From NCBI RefSeq assembly GCF_024699945.1, contig NZ_JAJOMY010000001.1, forward strand, positions 806,001-870,000: a stretch of 64,000 nt of DNA, written 5' to 3'. This stretch comes from Phenylobacterium sp. J426. GTDB lineage: Bacteria > Pseudomonadota > Alphaproteobacteria > Caulobacterales > Caulobacteraceae. Shown here in pieces: positions 48,699 to 58,800 of this stretch. The notes under the pieces are model-generated. The model searched no databases. It saw only the letters and a program-made list of their open reading frames with translations, and had not been told where the DNA came from. The translations under genes and the position numbers were made by a program. Position 1 is the first letter of the stretch. Each line of letters begins with the position of its first letter.

Positions 48699-48791
48699 GT
48701 GGATGGCCTGCGCGCCTTCAGAGGCCACGCCACAATCGGATGGATCGTGGCCTTCGCCATGATGGTCGCGGCGATGGCCGGACTGATCTAG
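48699..48791 (+). CDS. possible 30-residue single-helix membrane peptide
   Basis: GTG 48699 with GAGG five bases upstream opens a frame encoding a basic N-terminus (DGLRAFRGH) and a single hydrophobic helix GWIVAFAMMVAAMAGLI. It is convergent with nrdB. Very short, so only tentative. Confidence 0.25.
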   Translation: MDGLRAFRGHATIGWIVAFAMMVAAMAGLI

Positions 48792-48795
48792 GGCC

Positions 48796-49848
48796 TCACT
48801 CCGCCGGCACGCCCTCCGCCGCGCGCTTGGCCTGCATCTTCTCGAATTCGGCCCAGACGCCGGTCTCGCCGTGCCACTGGCCTCGCGTCGCGGCCTTCGA
48901 GTACTCGGTCGCGCGGGCCTCGAAGAAGTTGGCGTGTTCGACGCCCGACAGCATCGACTGCAGCCAGGGCAGCGGGTTCTCCTTGATGCCGTAGACTTCC
49001 GGCAGGTGGAGCTGCCGCAGGCGCCAGTCGGCGATGAAGCGGATGTAGCTCTTGATGTCCTCGGGCGTCATGCCCTGGACCTCGCCGGCCTCGAAGGCCA
49101 GGTCGATGAACTTGTCCTCCAGCCCCACCACGGTCTTGCAGCAGTCGACGATGTCGTCGGCGACGGCCTTGGTCACCGCGCCCGTCTCCTTGTTGAAGGC
49201 GTGGTACAGCTTGATGATGCCCTCGCAGTGCAGGCTCTCGTCCCGCACCGACCACGACACGATCTGGCCCATGCCCTTCATCTTGTTGTGGCGCGGGAAG
49301 TTCATCAGCATCGCGAAGCTGGCGAACAGCTGCAGGCCTTCCGTGAAGCCCCCGAACATGGCGAGCGTCCGGCAGATGTCGGCCTCGGTATCGACGCCGA
49401 ACTGCTGCATGTAGTCGTGCTTGTCGCGCATGGCCTGGTAGTCGAGGAAAGCCGTGAACTCCGAGTCCGGCATGCCGATCGTCTCGAGCAGCAGCGCGTA
49501 GGCGGCGATGTGGACGGTCTCGATGTTCGAGAACGCCGCCAGCATCATCTTCACCTCGGTGGGTTTGAAGACGCGGCTGTAGCGCTCCATGTAGTTGTCG
49601 TTCACCTCGACGTCCGACTGGGTGAAGAACCGGAAGATCTGGGTCAGCAGGTTGCGCTCGCGGTCGTTCAGCTTGACCGCCCAGTCCTTCAGGTCCTCGC
49701 CCAGCGGCACCTCTTCCGGCATCCAGTGGACCTGCTGCTGGCGGCGCCAGAACTCGAAGGCCCAGGGATAGCGGAAGGGCTTGTAGGCGAACGAAGGGGT
49801 CATCAGGCCCGGCAGTTGCTTGCCGTTCGGAGTGATAAGTCCGCTCAT
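48796..49848 (-). CDS. nrdB: class I ribonucleotide reductase, beta (radical) subunit
   Basis: A 350-residue R2 protein. Di-iron ligands and radical Tyr are in NIETVHIAAYA (Glu-xx-His-xxx-Tyr) and RDESLHCEGI. It supplies the radical for NrdA. Four other features separate it from nrdA on the same strand, so each has its own promoter; both have a candidate NrdR box. Confidence 0.95.
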   Translation of the reverse strand: MSGLITPNGKQLPGLMTPSFAYKPFRYPWAFEFWRRQQQVHWMPEEVPLGEDLKDWAVKLNDRERNLLTQIFRFFTQSDVEVNDNYMERYSRVFKPTEVKMMLAAFSNIETVHIAAYALLLETIGMPDSEFTAFLDYQAMRDKHDYMQQFGVDTEADICRTLAMFGGFTEGLQLFASFAMLMNFPRHNKMKGMGQIVSWSVRDESLHCEGIIKLYHAFNKETGAVTKAVADDIVDCCKTVVGLEDKFIDLAFEAGEVQGMTPEDIKSYIRFIADWRLRQLHLPEVYGIKENPLPWLQSMLSGVEHANFFEARATEYSKAATRGQWHGETGVWAEFEKMQAKRAAEGVPAE

Positions 49849-49889
49849 GTGAGTCCGTCCTGCCCCAGGTGTTCAACCGAAAGGTGACG

Positions 49890-49930
49890 CAACATCTTGT
49901 GGGCGTAAAGTGCGCAGACGCCGCATCTAG
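49890..49930. promoter_or_regulatory. candidate NrdR box pair upstream of nrdB
   Basis: CAACATCTTGTGG (49890-49902) shares ACATCTTGTGG with the site before nrdA. A second weaker element, GCATCTAGAG, is centred near 49927, about 31 bp away, the spacing usual for NrdR boxes. Confidence 0.45.
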
Positions 49931-49951
49931 AGTTTTCCACGGGGTTCTCGA

Positions 49952-50623
49952 ATGACTGGGGATTATCTCGTCTATGGCGGCCAGGGCTCGGGCTCGACGC
50001 CTGTCGAGGCCACGCTGACGCTGCTCGGCGCGCCCTACCGGGTGGTCGAGCGACGGGTCTGGGAGGACAAGGCCGCCGCCGAGGAGATGGCCAAGGTGAA
50101 CCCCCAGCGGCAGGTGCCGGCGCTGGTCCTGCCCGCGAGGCATTCCGGGCCGGGCGAACTGATGACCGAGAGCGCCGCCATCCTCATCCACCTGGCCGAG
50201 GCGCACCCCGAGGCCAACCTCGCGCCCGCGCCCGGCTCGCCGCTCCGCCCCCGCTTCCTGCGCTGGATGGCCTACATCTCGGCCCAGATCTATGCGCTCT
50301 ACTGGATCCGGGACGACGCGAGCCGCCTCGCGGCCGACCCCGCGCATGAGCCTGTGATCCTGGAACGCACCGCCGCCCGCATCCTCGACTGCTGGCGGAT
50401 GATGGACGCGCAGGTTCAGCCCGAAGGCCGCTTCCTGCTCGGCGACGACCTCTCGGTCCTCGACCTCTACCTCGCCGTCGTGTCGCGCTGGCGCCCTCGC
50501 CGCCGCGCGTTCTACGCCGCCGCCCCGGGCCTCGCCCCCGTGGTGAAGGCCGTCGACGCCGACCCGCGCCTCGCCGCCTTCTGGTCCGACCGCATGCCCT
50601 TCACGGACGGCTGGGAGGGCTGA
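49952..50623 (+). CDS. glutathione S-transferase-family protein
   Basis: A 223-residue protein with an N-terminal thioredoxin-like domain (GGQGSGSTPVEATLTLLG, RQVPALVLP, ESAAILIHLAEAHP) and an all-helical C-terminal domain (LLGDDLSVLDLYLAVVSRW). Catalytic Ser/Tyr is not certain. It is divergent from nrdB. Confidence 0.85.
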   Translation: MTGDYLVYGGQGSGSTPVEATLTLLGAPYRVVERRVWEDKAAAEEMAKVNPQRQVPALVLPARHSGPGELMTESAAILIHLAEAHPEANLAPAPGSPLRPRFLRWMAYISAQIYALYWIRDDASRLAADPAHEPVILERTAARILDCWRMMDAQVQPEGRFLLGDDLSVLDLYLAVVSRWRPRRRAFYAAAPGLAPVVKAVDADPRLAAFWSDRMPFTDGWEG

Positions 50624-50663
50624 GCTCCCTCGCTCGCGCAGCGGCGGGCGGCAAGAGGCTTGC

Positions 50664-50840
50664 CTACCGATCCTGCGACCGGCTCACGACCATGCCGACG
50701 CCCGCGCCCACCGCGGCGCCCACCGGACCCGCCACCACGGCGCCGGCGACCGCGCCGGTCGCCGCGCGCTGCTCGACGTTGTGGCCGCAGCCCGCCAGCA
50801 GCAGGGCGGTCGCCGAAAGGACCAGGAGGGATCGCGTCAT
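50664..50840 (-). CDS. small glycine-zipper lipoprotein
   Basis: A 58-residue protein with a lipobox LLAGC at residues 15-19 and a glycine zipper (ATGAVAGAVVAGPVGAAVGAGVG). It belongs to the SlyB/osmotic lipoprotein-like type of small envelope proteins. Role uncertain. Confidence 0.65.
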   Translation of the reverse strand: MTRSLLVLSATALLLAGCGHNVEQRAATGAVAGAVVAGPVGAAVGAGVGMVVSRSQDR

Positions 50841-50902
50841 GAACAGCTCCGCTTCGCGTGTGCGGAGCCTCATCGCCACAGGATTCGGACGGGAATCGGG
50901 CG

Positions 50903-51721
50903 CTACTTCTGCGGCCGGATCGAGAACGTGAAGGCGGCCACCGTGTCGTCTCGGGTGTGCTGGCCGAACACCATGTGGTTGCCCTTCACCTCTCGGTGGA
51001 CCACGCCGAACGAGCTCTGCATGTCGCCCTTGCGCCAGCCGACGCCGATGTGGGCGTCGCCGACCAGCTCGCCGGTGTCGTCGGTCGTCCAGTTGCCGCG
51101 GCTCCAGTCGCCCTCGTTGCGCAGCATGTTCAGTCCGACAGCCCGGCCGCTGGCGGCGGCGAACAGGTACCAGCGGCCCCGGTCGCCATATTCGCTGCCC
51201 TCGCGGACGCCGATGTCCTTCAGCGCCTCGACCGCCTGCTTCTCGCGCTTCTGGCCGACGGTCAGCATGGCGCCGGCCTCGGCCGAGCCGCCGCGCGAGC
51301 CCACGCCCACGCCGGCGTGCGGCGAGACGTCGAACTCGTACTTGCCGTCCGAGAAGTTGATCGCCCGCGGCCACGAGCGGATCAGCGTGACGTCGTAGTC
51401 CTCGTTGGCGAACTCGCCCCGCTCCAGGTTGAGGGGCAGGCCGCCCTGGGTGCGCAGCGAGCCGCGGGTGCTGATCCGCAGTGAGTCGACCGCGCCGGCG
51501 CTCTGGTTCAGCTGCATCTCGCCGGTCCGCGCGCGGGTCAGGCCCCGCTCGCTGGCGTAGGTCTCGCGATCGATGAAGGCGGCGCCGGCGAGCTGGGCCT
51601 GGGCGGTGGGAATCAGCGGCTGATCCCGCGGCCCGCCGATGGGCGCGAAGTCTTGCCCGGCCGCAGCGGTGGCTGCGCCGCATCCCAGCACGGCGGCCAT
51701 CACGGCCGTTCGCCGCACCAT
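50903..51721 (-). CDS. LpxR/DUF2219-like outer-membrane protein
   Basis: A 272-residue protein with a signal peptide ending TAAAG and a set of alternating beta strands typical of an outer-membrane barrel (YEFDVSPHAGVGVG, AHIGVGWRKGDMQSSFGVVHRE, AFTFSIRP). Pattern and length suggest the lipid A 3'-O-deacylase LpxR family, but I cannot place the catalytic residues with confidence. The start at 51721 was chosen for the signal peptide. Confidence 0.55.
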   Translation of the reverse strand: MVRRTAVMAAVLGCGAATAAAGQDFAPIGGPRDQPLIPTAQAQLAGAAFIDRETYASERGLTRARTGEMQLNQSAGAVDSLRISTRGSLRTQGGLPLNLERGEFANEDYDVTLIRSWPRAINFSDGKYEFDVSPHAGVGVGSRGGSAEAGAMLTVGQKREKQAVEALKDIGVREGSEYGDRGRWYLFAAASGRAVGLNMLRNEGDWSRGNWTTDDTGELVGDAHIGVGWRKGDMQSSFGVVHREVKGNHMVFGQHTRDDTVAAFTFSIRPQK

Positions 51722-51857
51722 GCGCTCTCTCCCAGTCCGCCTTATGTAGCGGTTGCCTGGGGCCATAGTTCCACGATTGGAGGGCGCCGCAAGCCCAAAA
51801 GATCATTGGACTTTCAGCTCAGGCGCGCGAACGCCCGCGCCTTAACCATTCAGCCAA

Positions 51858-51885
51858 GGAAAAAGGCTGGCGTTTCCGCCAGCCT
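51858..51885 (-). terminator. rho-independent terminator of nrdA
   Basis: On the minus strand AGGCTGGCGGAAACGCCAGCC forms a hairpin followed by TTTTTCC, 44 bases after the nrdA stop. Confidence 0.85.
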
Positions 51886-51928
51886 GCCGCCCGAAGACCG
51901 GAAATCCACCGTCGTGCGACCGGCCCGC

Positions 51929-53788
51929 CTACTGGCAGGCCAGGCACTCTTCGTAGTCGGTCTTGGCCGCGCCGCTCATGTCGACGACCTCGGCCTTCTC
52001 GCCGCCGGCATGCGCCGCCCGCTGCACCGACTTGGAGCGCAGGTAGTACAGCGACTTGCAGCCGCGCTCCCACGCCGTCCAGTGCAGCATGTGCAGGTCC
52101 CACTTGTCGACGTCGCCGGGCAGGAACACGTTCACCGACTGGGACTGACAGACGTCGGGCGTCCGGTCGGCCGCCAGTTCGATCACCCACCGCTGGTCGA
52201 TCTCAAAGGCGGTCTTGAAGACGTCCTTCTCGTCCTGGGTCAGGAACTCGAGGTGCTGCACCGAGCCCTCGTTCTGCAGGATCCCGTCCCACACCTGCGG
52301 CGTGTTCTGGCCCTTCTCGTCGAGCAGGGCCTCCAGGTAGGGGTTCTTCACCGCGAAGGTGCCCGACAGGGTCTTGTGGCTGTAGATGTTGGCGGGGATC
52401 GGCTCGATGCCCGCCGAGGTGCCGCCGCAGATGATCGAGATCGAGGCCGTCGGCGCGATCGCGATCTTGTGGCTGAAGCGCTCCATGACGCCGCGCTCGG
52501 CCGCGTCCGGACACGGGCCGCGCTCGGCGGCGAGCGTCCGCGAGGCCGCATCGCACTGGCGGCGCAGCGTCTTGAACAGGCGCATGTTCCAGCTCTTCGC
52601 CAGCGCGCTCTCGAAGGGCACGTTCTGGGCCTGCAGGAACGAGTGGAAGCCCATCAGGCCCAGGCCCACCGAGCGCTCACGCTTGGCGGCATAGACCGCG
52701 TTCTTCATCTCGGGCGGCGCGCGCTGGATGAAGTCCTCCAGCACATTGTCGAGGAAGCGCATGACGTCCTCGATGAACGTCGGGTGGTCGCGCCACTCCA
52801 GGAACTTCTCGGCGTTGACCGACGACAGGCAGCAGACCGCGGTTCGCTCCTGGCCCAGGTGATCCTTGCCGGTGTGCAGCATGATCTCCGAGCACAGGTT
52901 CGACTGGCGCACGGACAGACCGAGGTCGCGCTGGTGCTGCGGCATCGCCCGGTTCACGGTGTCCGAGAAGATCAGGTAGGGCTCGCCGGTCTGCAGGCGG
53001 ATCTCGAGGATCTTCTGCCACAGCGAACGGGCGTCGACCTCGCGGATCACCTCGCCGGTTTTCGGCGAGCGCAGGCCGAACATGGCGCCGTCGCGGACGG
53101 CCTCCATGAACTCGTCGGTGATCGACAGGCCGTGGTGGAGGTTCAGGCTCTTGCGGTTGAAGTCGCCCGAGGGTTTGCGGATCTCGAGGAACTCCTCGAT
53201 CTCCGGGTGGTGGATGTCGAGATAGACCGCCGCCGAGCCGCGGCGCAGCGAGCCCTGGCTGATCGCCAGCGTCAGGCTGTCCATCACGCGGATGAACGGG
53301 ATGATGCCGCTGGTCTGGCCAGCGCCCTTCACCTTCTCGCCGATCGAGCGGACGCCGCCCCAGTAGGTGCCGATGCCGCCGCCGTTGGAGGCCAGGGCGA
53401 CGTTCTCGTTCCAGACGCTGACGATGCCGTCGAGGTTGTCGGGCACGGCGTTCAGGAAGCACGAGATCGGCAGGCCGCGCGACGCGCCGCCGTTCGACAG
53501 CACCGGCGTGGCCGGCATGAACCACAGCTGCGAGATGTAGTCGTAGATGCGCTGGGCGTGGTCGGCGTCGTCGGCGAAGGCCGTGGCGACGCGGGCGAAC
53601 ATGTCCTGGTAGCTCTCGCCCGGCAGCAGGTAGCGGTCTTCCAGCGTCGTCTTGCCGAAATCCGTCAGCAGGGCGTCGCGGCTGCGGTCGACCTCGACCT
53701 TGCGCACGAGCTGCAGCTGCGGCCGAGCCGGGGTTTCCCGAGCCCGTTCAGCATCTTCGGCAATCCCAACCTTCGCCGCTTCGCTCAT
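51929..53788 (-). CDS. nrdA: class I ribonucleotide reductase, alpha (catalytic) subunit
   Basis: A 619-residue R1 protein reducing ribonucleoside diphosphates. Active-site Cys pairs and radical-site residues are in GLPISCFLN, NLCSEIMLHTG (Asn-x-Cys-x-Glu) and TAVCCLSSVN, with C-terminal redox Cys in EECLACQ. No N-terminal ATP-cone is present, so allosteric overall control is probably reduced or different. A terminator follows. Confidence 0.95.
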   Translation of the reverse strand: MSEAAKVGIAEDAERARETPARPQLQLVRKVEVDRSRDALLTDFGKTTLEDRYLLPGESYQDMFARVATAFADDADHAQRIYDYISQLWFMPATPVLSNGGASRGLPISCFLNAVPDNLDGIVSVWNENVALASNGGGIGTYWGGVRSIGEKVKGAGQTSGIIPFIRVMDSLTLAISQGSLRRGSAAVYLDIHHPEIEEFLEIRKPSGDFNRKSLNLHHGLSITDEFMEAVRDGAMFGLRSPKTGEVIREVDARSLWQKILEIRLQTGEPYLIFSDTVNRAMPQHQRDLGLSVRQSNLCSEIMLHTGKDHLGQERTAVCCLSSVNAEKFLEWRDHPTFIEDVMRFLDNVLEDFIQRAPPEMKNAVYAAKRERSVGLGLMGFHSFLQAQNVPFESALAKSWNMRLFKTLRRQCDAASRTLAAERGPCPDAAERGVMERFSHKIAIAPTASISIICGGTSAGIEPIPANIYSHKTLSGTFAVKNPYLEALLDEKGQNTPQVWDGILQNEGSVQHLEFLTQDEKDVFKTAFEIDQRWVIELAADRTPDVCQSQSVNVFLPGDVDKWDLHMLHWTAWERGCKSLYYLRSKSVQRAAHAGGEKAEVVDMSGAAKTDYEECLACQ

Positions 53789-53811
53789 CGTCCCTACTCA
53801 GCCCCTCGTCC

Positions 53812-53855
53812 CTACATCTTGTGGTTCAGCCCCCGAACCAGCCCACATATGGGGA
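53812..53855. promoter_or_regulatory. candidate NrdR box pair upstream of nrdA
   Basis: CTACATCTTGTGG (53812-53824) matches the nrdB site over 11 bases. A palindromic CCACATATGGGG is centred about 30 bp further upstream. Paired boxes three helical turns apart fit the NrdR model. Confidence 0.45.
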
Positions 53856-53981
53856 CACTTGGCTAATGACTCGTCAATGAGGCGACCTGTCCGCCCACAG
53901 CCTTTTTCGTAAACGAGAGGTTAACCTGGAGACTTCCCCCTCGACAGATCAATCGGTTGCATCTCCCCATCCACAGGCTCC

Positions 53982-55781
53982 TCACGAACCTGTGAACACG
54001 GAACTCTGGAGCGGCCAGACAGCGGCAATCAGCGGCGTCCCTAGCAGCAGCACCAGCGCCGTCAGCGGCGCGCCCAGCCGCGGATAGTCGCCGAACCGGT
54101 AGCCGCCGGGCGCCATGACCAGGGTGTTGCATTGGTGGCCGATGGGCGTGAGGAAGTCGCAGGCCGCGCCCAGGGCCACGGCCATGAGGAACGGGTCCGG
54201 GTTGAGCCCCAGCAGCTTGGCGAGCGCGGCCCCGATGGGGGCTACGATCAGCACGGTGGCGGCGTTGTTCAGGAACGGCGTGGCGGCCATGGCCACCGCC
54301 ATGACCGCGCCGAGGGCCAGGATCGGCGGCCGCCCCTCGAAGATGTGCGCCAGCGTCGACGCCACGAGGTCCGCGCCGCCCGTCGCCCGGATCGCGTCCG
54401 AGACGGGGATGAGGGCTGCGATCAGCACCAGGACGGGCCCGTCCAGCGCGCTATAAGCCTCGCGCATCCGGATGGAGCCCGAGAGCACCATGGCCACCGC
54501 GGCCGCGAAGAACGCGATCGCCACGGGGGCCAGTTGCACCGCCACCAGGATCATCGCCGTCGCCAGGATGAGGGTCGGCAGGATCTGCTTGCGGATGCCG
54601 CCCAGCCGCAGCTGCCGCTCGGCGAGCGGCAACACCCCAAGGGCCTTCAGCGCCGCCGGCAGGGTCCGCTCGCCGCCCTGCAGGACGATGACGTCGCCCG
54701 CCCGCAGCCGCACGCCCTTCAGCTCGTTGCTCGTCCGATAGCCCGAGCGGCTGACCGCCAGCAGGTTCACGTTCTGCTGTCCGTAAAGGTCCTCCTGCTT
54801 GGCCGAGCGGCCGACCAGCGGCGAGTCCGAGCCGATGACCGCCTCGACGATGCGGACCTCCTCGGTAGGCTCCTCCATCGAGACCGGGCGGTCGGCGCGG
54901 GTCAGCTTCAGCCGGGCGCGGTTGATGAAGCCGTCGAGCTCCTGGTGCTCGCCCTCGAGCAGCAGCGTGTCGCCGGGACGAACGCGCAGGTTGCCCGATG
55001 GCGACGCCCGTCGCTCGCCGTCGCGGATCACCGCCACGATGGTCACGTCGCCGGCGGCGAGCCGGTGCAGGCTCGCGACCGTTCGCTTCTCCAGCGTCCA
55101 GTCCTCGGGGACGGCGACCTCGGTGAAATAGGGGGCAGTCTCGATGGCGGCGTCGAGGGTTTCGGTGGCGACGCGGGTCTGCGGCAGCAGGCGGTAGCCG
55201 AACGCGAGGAAGACGAGGCCCAGTGCGGTGATCCCGAGGCCCACCGGCGCGTAGTCGTACATCCCGAACGGCTTGCCCAGAACCTGCTCGCGGACCTCGG
55301 AAACCAGGATGTTCGGGGAGGTGCCCACCAGGGTGACGGTGCCGCCGATCAGGGAGCCGAAGGCCATCGGCATCAGCAGGCAGGACGGCGAGGTGCCTGT
55401 CCGGCGGGCGACCTGCAGGGCGATGGGCATCATCAGCGCGAGCGCGCCGACGTTCTTTGTGACCATCGAGAGCACCGCCACAACGGCGGTGAACAGCGGA
55501 ACCTGGGTGCGGGCGCTGGTGAGGTACGGCAACATCGGCCGGAGCGCGGCCTCGACCACGCCGGAACGGGCGAAGGCGGCGCTGACCACCAAGGCGCAGG
55601 CGATGATGACGGTGACGTCGTTGGCGAACCCTGAGAAGGCGTTCTCGGTGGGCACCACGCCCAGCACCAGCCCGAGCAGCAGCGCCGTGACGGCGATCAC
55701 GTCGTACCGCCACCGCCCCCAGATGAAGGCGACGATCGTCACGCCCACGAGCCCGAAGGCCAGGGCCTGCTGCAATGTCAT
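53982..55781 (-). CDS. SLC13/DASS-family anion transporter with two RCK_C domains
   Basis: A 599-residue protein with about 10-12 membrane helices in two halves (VTVIIACALVVSAAF, FLNNAATVLIVAPIGAALAK) and two cytosolic TrkA-C/RCK_C regulatory domains between them (residues about 205-380: ASLHRLAAGDVTIVAV, GVRLRAGDVIVLQGGE). Substrate may be sulfate, phosphate or dicarboxylates. It lies 50 bases after putA on the same strand. Confidence 0.88.
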   Translation of the reverse strand: MTLQQALAFGLVGVTIVAFIWGRWRYDVIAVTALLLGLVLGVVPTENAFSGFANDVTVIIACALVVSAAFARSGVVEAALRPMLPYLTSARTQVPLFTAVVAVLSMVTKNVGALALMMPIALQVARRTGTSPSCLLMPMAFGSLIGGTVTLVGTSPNILVSEVREQVLGKPFGMYDYAPVGLGITALGLVFLAFGYRLLPQTRVATETLDAAIETAPYFTEVAVPEDWTLEKRTVASLHRLAAGDVTIVAVIRDGERRASPSGNLRVRPGDTLLLEGEHQELDGFINRARLKLTRADRPVSMEEPTEEVRIVEAVIGSDSPLVGRSAKQEDLYGQQNVNLLAVSRSGYRTSNELKGVRLRAGDVIVLQGGERTLPAALKALGVLPLAERQLRLGGIRKQILPTLILATAMILVAVQLAPVAIAFFAAAVAMVLSGSIRMREAYSALDGPVLVLIAALIPVSDAIRATGGADLVASTLAHIFEGRPPILALGAVMAVAMAATPFLNNAATVLIVAPIGAALAKLLGLNPDPFLMAVALGAACDFLTPIGHQCNTLVMAPGGYRFGDYPRLGAPLTALVLLLGTPLIAAVWPLQSSVFTGS

Positions 55782-55831
55782 TCGTTGTCCCTCGTACCGG
55801 CCGCAGCCGGCTCTCGGGAGCTAAACGCGCA

Positions 55832-58800
55832 TCAAGCGTCGAGGTTGAGAAGGGCGGGATCACCCCCTGGGCGGTGATGTTGACGCTCACGGCGCGCTCC
55901 ACGGCGTAACGCAGCAGGGCGTGCGGGCCACCCGCCTTGGGGCCGGTCCCGGAGAGACCCTCGCCGCCAAACGGCTGGACGCCGACAACCGCGCCGATCA
56001 TCGAGCGGTTGACGTAGGCGTTGCCGGCCGGGACCGCGTTCTGGACCTCCTCGGCGAAGGCCTCGATGCGGCTGTGGACGCCGAGCGTCAGGCCATAGCG
56101 GGCCTGGACCAGCGGCGCGGCCGCCTCGGCGAGCTTGGCGGGGTCGTAGCGGACCACGTGCAGGATCGGCCCGAAGACCTCCTTCTGCAGCCAGCCGGCC
56201 TCGCTGATCTCTGCAAGGGTGGGGGGCGAAGAAGTGGCCGCCCGCCGGCGCCTCCAGGCGGTGGACGATCCTGCCGTCGGCCTCCAGCTTGCGGACGTGG
56301 ACCTCCAGAGCCTCGCGCGCCTCGGCGTCGATGACCGGGCCGACGTCGGTGCGGGGGTCGGCGGGGTCGCCGATCACGAGCGTCTGCATGGCGCCTTTGA
56401 GCCCCTCGATGAGGGCGTCGGCGGTCTCATCCGGCGCGAACAGCAGGCGAAGCGCCGAGCAGCGCTGGCCCGCCGAGCCGAAGCCCGACAGCAGGACGTC
56501 GTCGATGACCTGTTCGCGCAGCGCCGTGGTGTCGACGAACATGGCGTTCAGGCCGCCGGTCTCGGCGATGAAGGGGACGATTGGCCCCTGGCGGGCGGCG
56601 AGCGCGCGGTTGATCGCCCAGGCGGTGTCGGTGCCGCCGGTGAAGGCGACGCCGTCGCAGCCGGGGTGCGCCGTCAACGCCGCGCCGACCGTCGCGCCGT
56701 CGCCTGGCAGCAGATGCAGCAGGTCGGCGGGCACGCCGGCCTGGTGGAACAGCTTCACCGCCTCGGTAGCGATGATCGGGGTCTGTTCGGCCGGCTTGGC
56801 CAGCACGGCGTTGCCGGCGGCGAGCGCCGCCGCCACCTGGCCGGTGAAGATGGCCAGCGGGAAATTCCAGGGGCTGATGCAGACGAACACGCCGCGGCCG
56901 TGCAGCGTCAGCTGGTTCGTCTCGCCCACGGGGCCGCGCAGGGTTTCGGGCGAAGCGAACTGCCGCTCGGCCAGGTAGGCGTAATAGCGGCAGAAGTCGG
57001 CCGCCTCGCGCACCTCGGCGATCCCGTCGGCGAGCGTCTTGCCCGCCTCCCGGACGCAGATCGCGATCAGGCGGTCGCGATGGGCTTCCAGGGCGTCGCC
57101 CATGGCGCGGAGCACCTTTGCCCGACCCTCGCCGCCCAGGTGGTCCCAGGGCTTCTGCGCGACTTGGGCGGCGGCGAAGGCTTCATCGATCAGCTCGGGC
57201 GTGGCCGGCACGGCGCGGCCGATGCGCTGGGCGTTGCGGGCCGGCGAGACGCGATCCTCCTTCGGGCCGTCGCGCAGCTTGCCGCGAACGATGGGCGCCC
57301 CCACCAGGTCTTCGCCGTCGAGCGCGGTGACGGCGGCGCCGAGCTGGTCGCGCACGGCGGCGATCGAAAGGTCGAGGCCCTCGGAGTTGCGACGGGCAGG
57401 GCCGTAGAGGTCGCGCGGGAGCGGGATCTTCGGGTGAGGCGCGCCGCCGCTCGCCTCGACCGCGGCGATGGGGTCCCCGACGACCTTGGCGACAGGGGTC
57501 TTCTCGTCCAACAGGGCGTGGACGAAGGAGGTGTTGGCGCCGTTCTCGAGCAGGCGGCGGACCAGGTAGGGCAGAAGGTCCTCATGGCTGCCGACCGGCG
57601 CGTAGACACGCAGCGGGAAGTCGCCGTAGCGATCCTTCGCGGCGCCGTAGAGCGCCTCGCCCATGCCATGCAGGCGCTGGCATTCGAACGGCGCCTGGGC
57701 TTGGCGGGCCATCTGGCGGACGGCGGCCAGGGTGTGGGCGTTGTGGGTGGCGAACTGCGGATAGAGGTTCGGCGCCGCGGCGATCAGGGCGCGCGCGCAG
57801 ACGAGGTACGACAGGTCGGTGGCGGCCTTGGTCGTGAAGACCGGGTAGCCCGGCAGGCCGGCGACCTGGGCCCGCTTGATCTCCGAGTCCCAATAGGCGC
57901 CCTTCACGAGGCGGACCATCAGGCGGCGTCCCGACTCGCGCGCGATGCCGGCGACGGCCTCGATCACCTCGGGACCGCGCTTCTGATAGGCCTGAACGGC
58001 GAGGCCGAGGCCCTTCCACTGGCCGAGCGAAGGCTCGCGGGCCAGCCGGTCGAGCAGCTTAAGCGAGATGACGAGGCGGTCGGCCTCTTCGGCGTCGAGC
58101 GTGAAATTGATGTCGGCCTTGGCGGCCAGCTGGGCCAGCCGGAGGGTGCGCGGATAGAGGTCGGCGAAGACCCGCTCTTCCTGACGGGCTTCGTACCGCG
58201 GCGAGAGCGCAGAGAGCTTCACCGAGATGCCGTGGCCGGCCTCGGGGCCCTGCCCTTTGGCATGCTTCCCCACCGTCTCGATGGCGCGGGCGTAGGCCGC
58301 TTCGTAGCGGTCGGCGTCGGCGTCGGTGCGGGCCCCCTCGCCCAGCATGTCGAACGAACAGACGAAGCCGTCCTGACCGGCGCGCTTGATGGCCTTCTCA
58401 ATGGTCGAGCCCAGGACAAACTGTTCGCCCATGATCTTCACGGCGGCGCCGACGGCCCGGCGGATGACCGGCTCGCCCAGCCGACCGGCCAGCTTCTTGA
58501 TGAAGCCCGAGAGGTCGTTCTTCGCCTCTTCGTCCGGGTCTATCAGCTTGCCCGTGAGCATCAGGCTCCAGGTCGAGGCGTTGACCAGGACCGAGTCGGA
58601 TTTGCCGGCATGGCTTGCCCAATCCGCGGAGGCGATCTTCTCGGCGATCAGGCGGTCGCGCGTCTCCTCGTCCGGGGTCCGCAACAGGGCCTCGGCCAGG
58701 CACATCAGCGCCAGGCCTTCTCGCGTCGACAGGCTGAACTCCTGGAGGAAGCTCTCCACGACGCCCTGGCGGCGGGCCGACCTGCGCGCCGCGCGGACCA

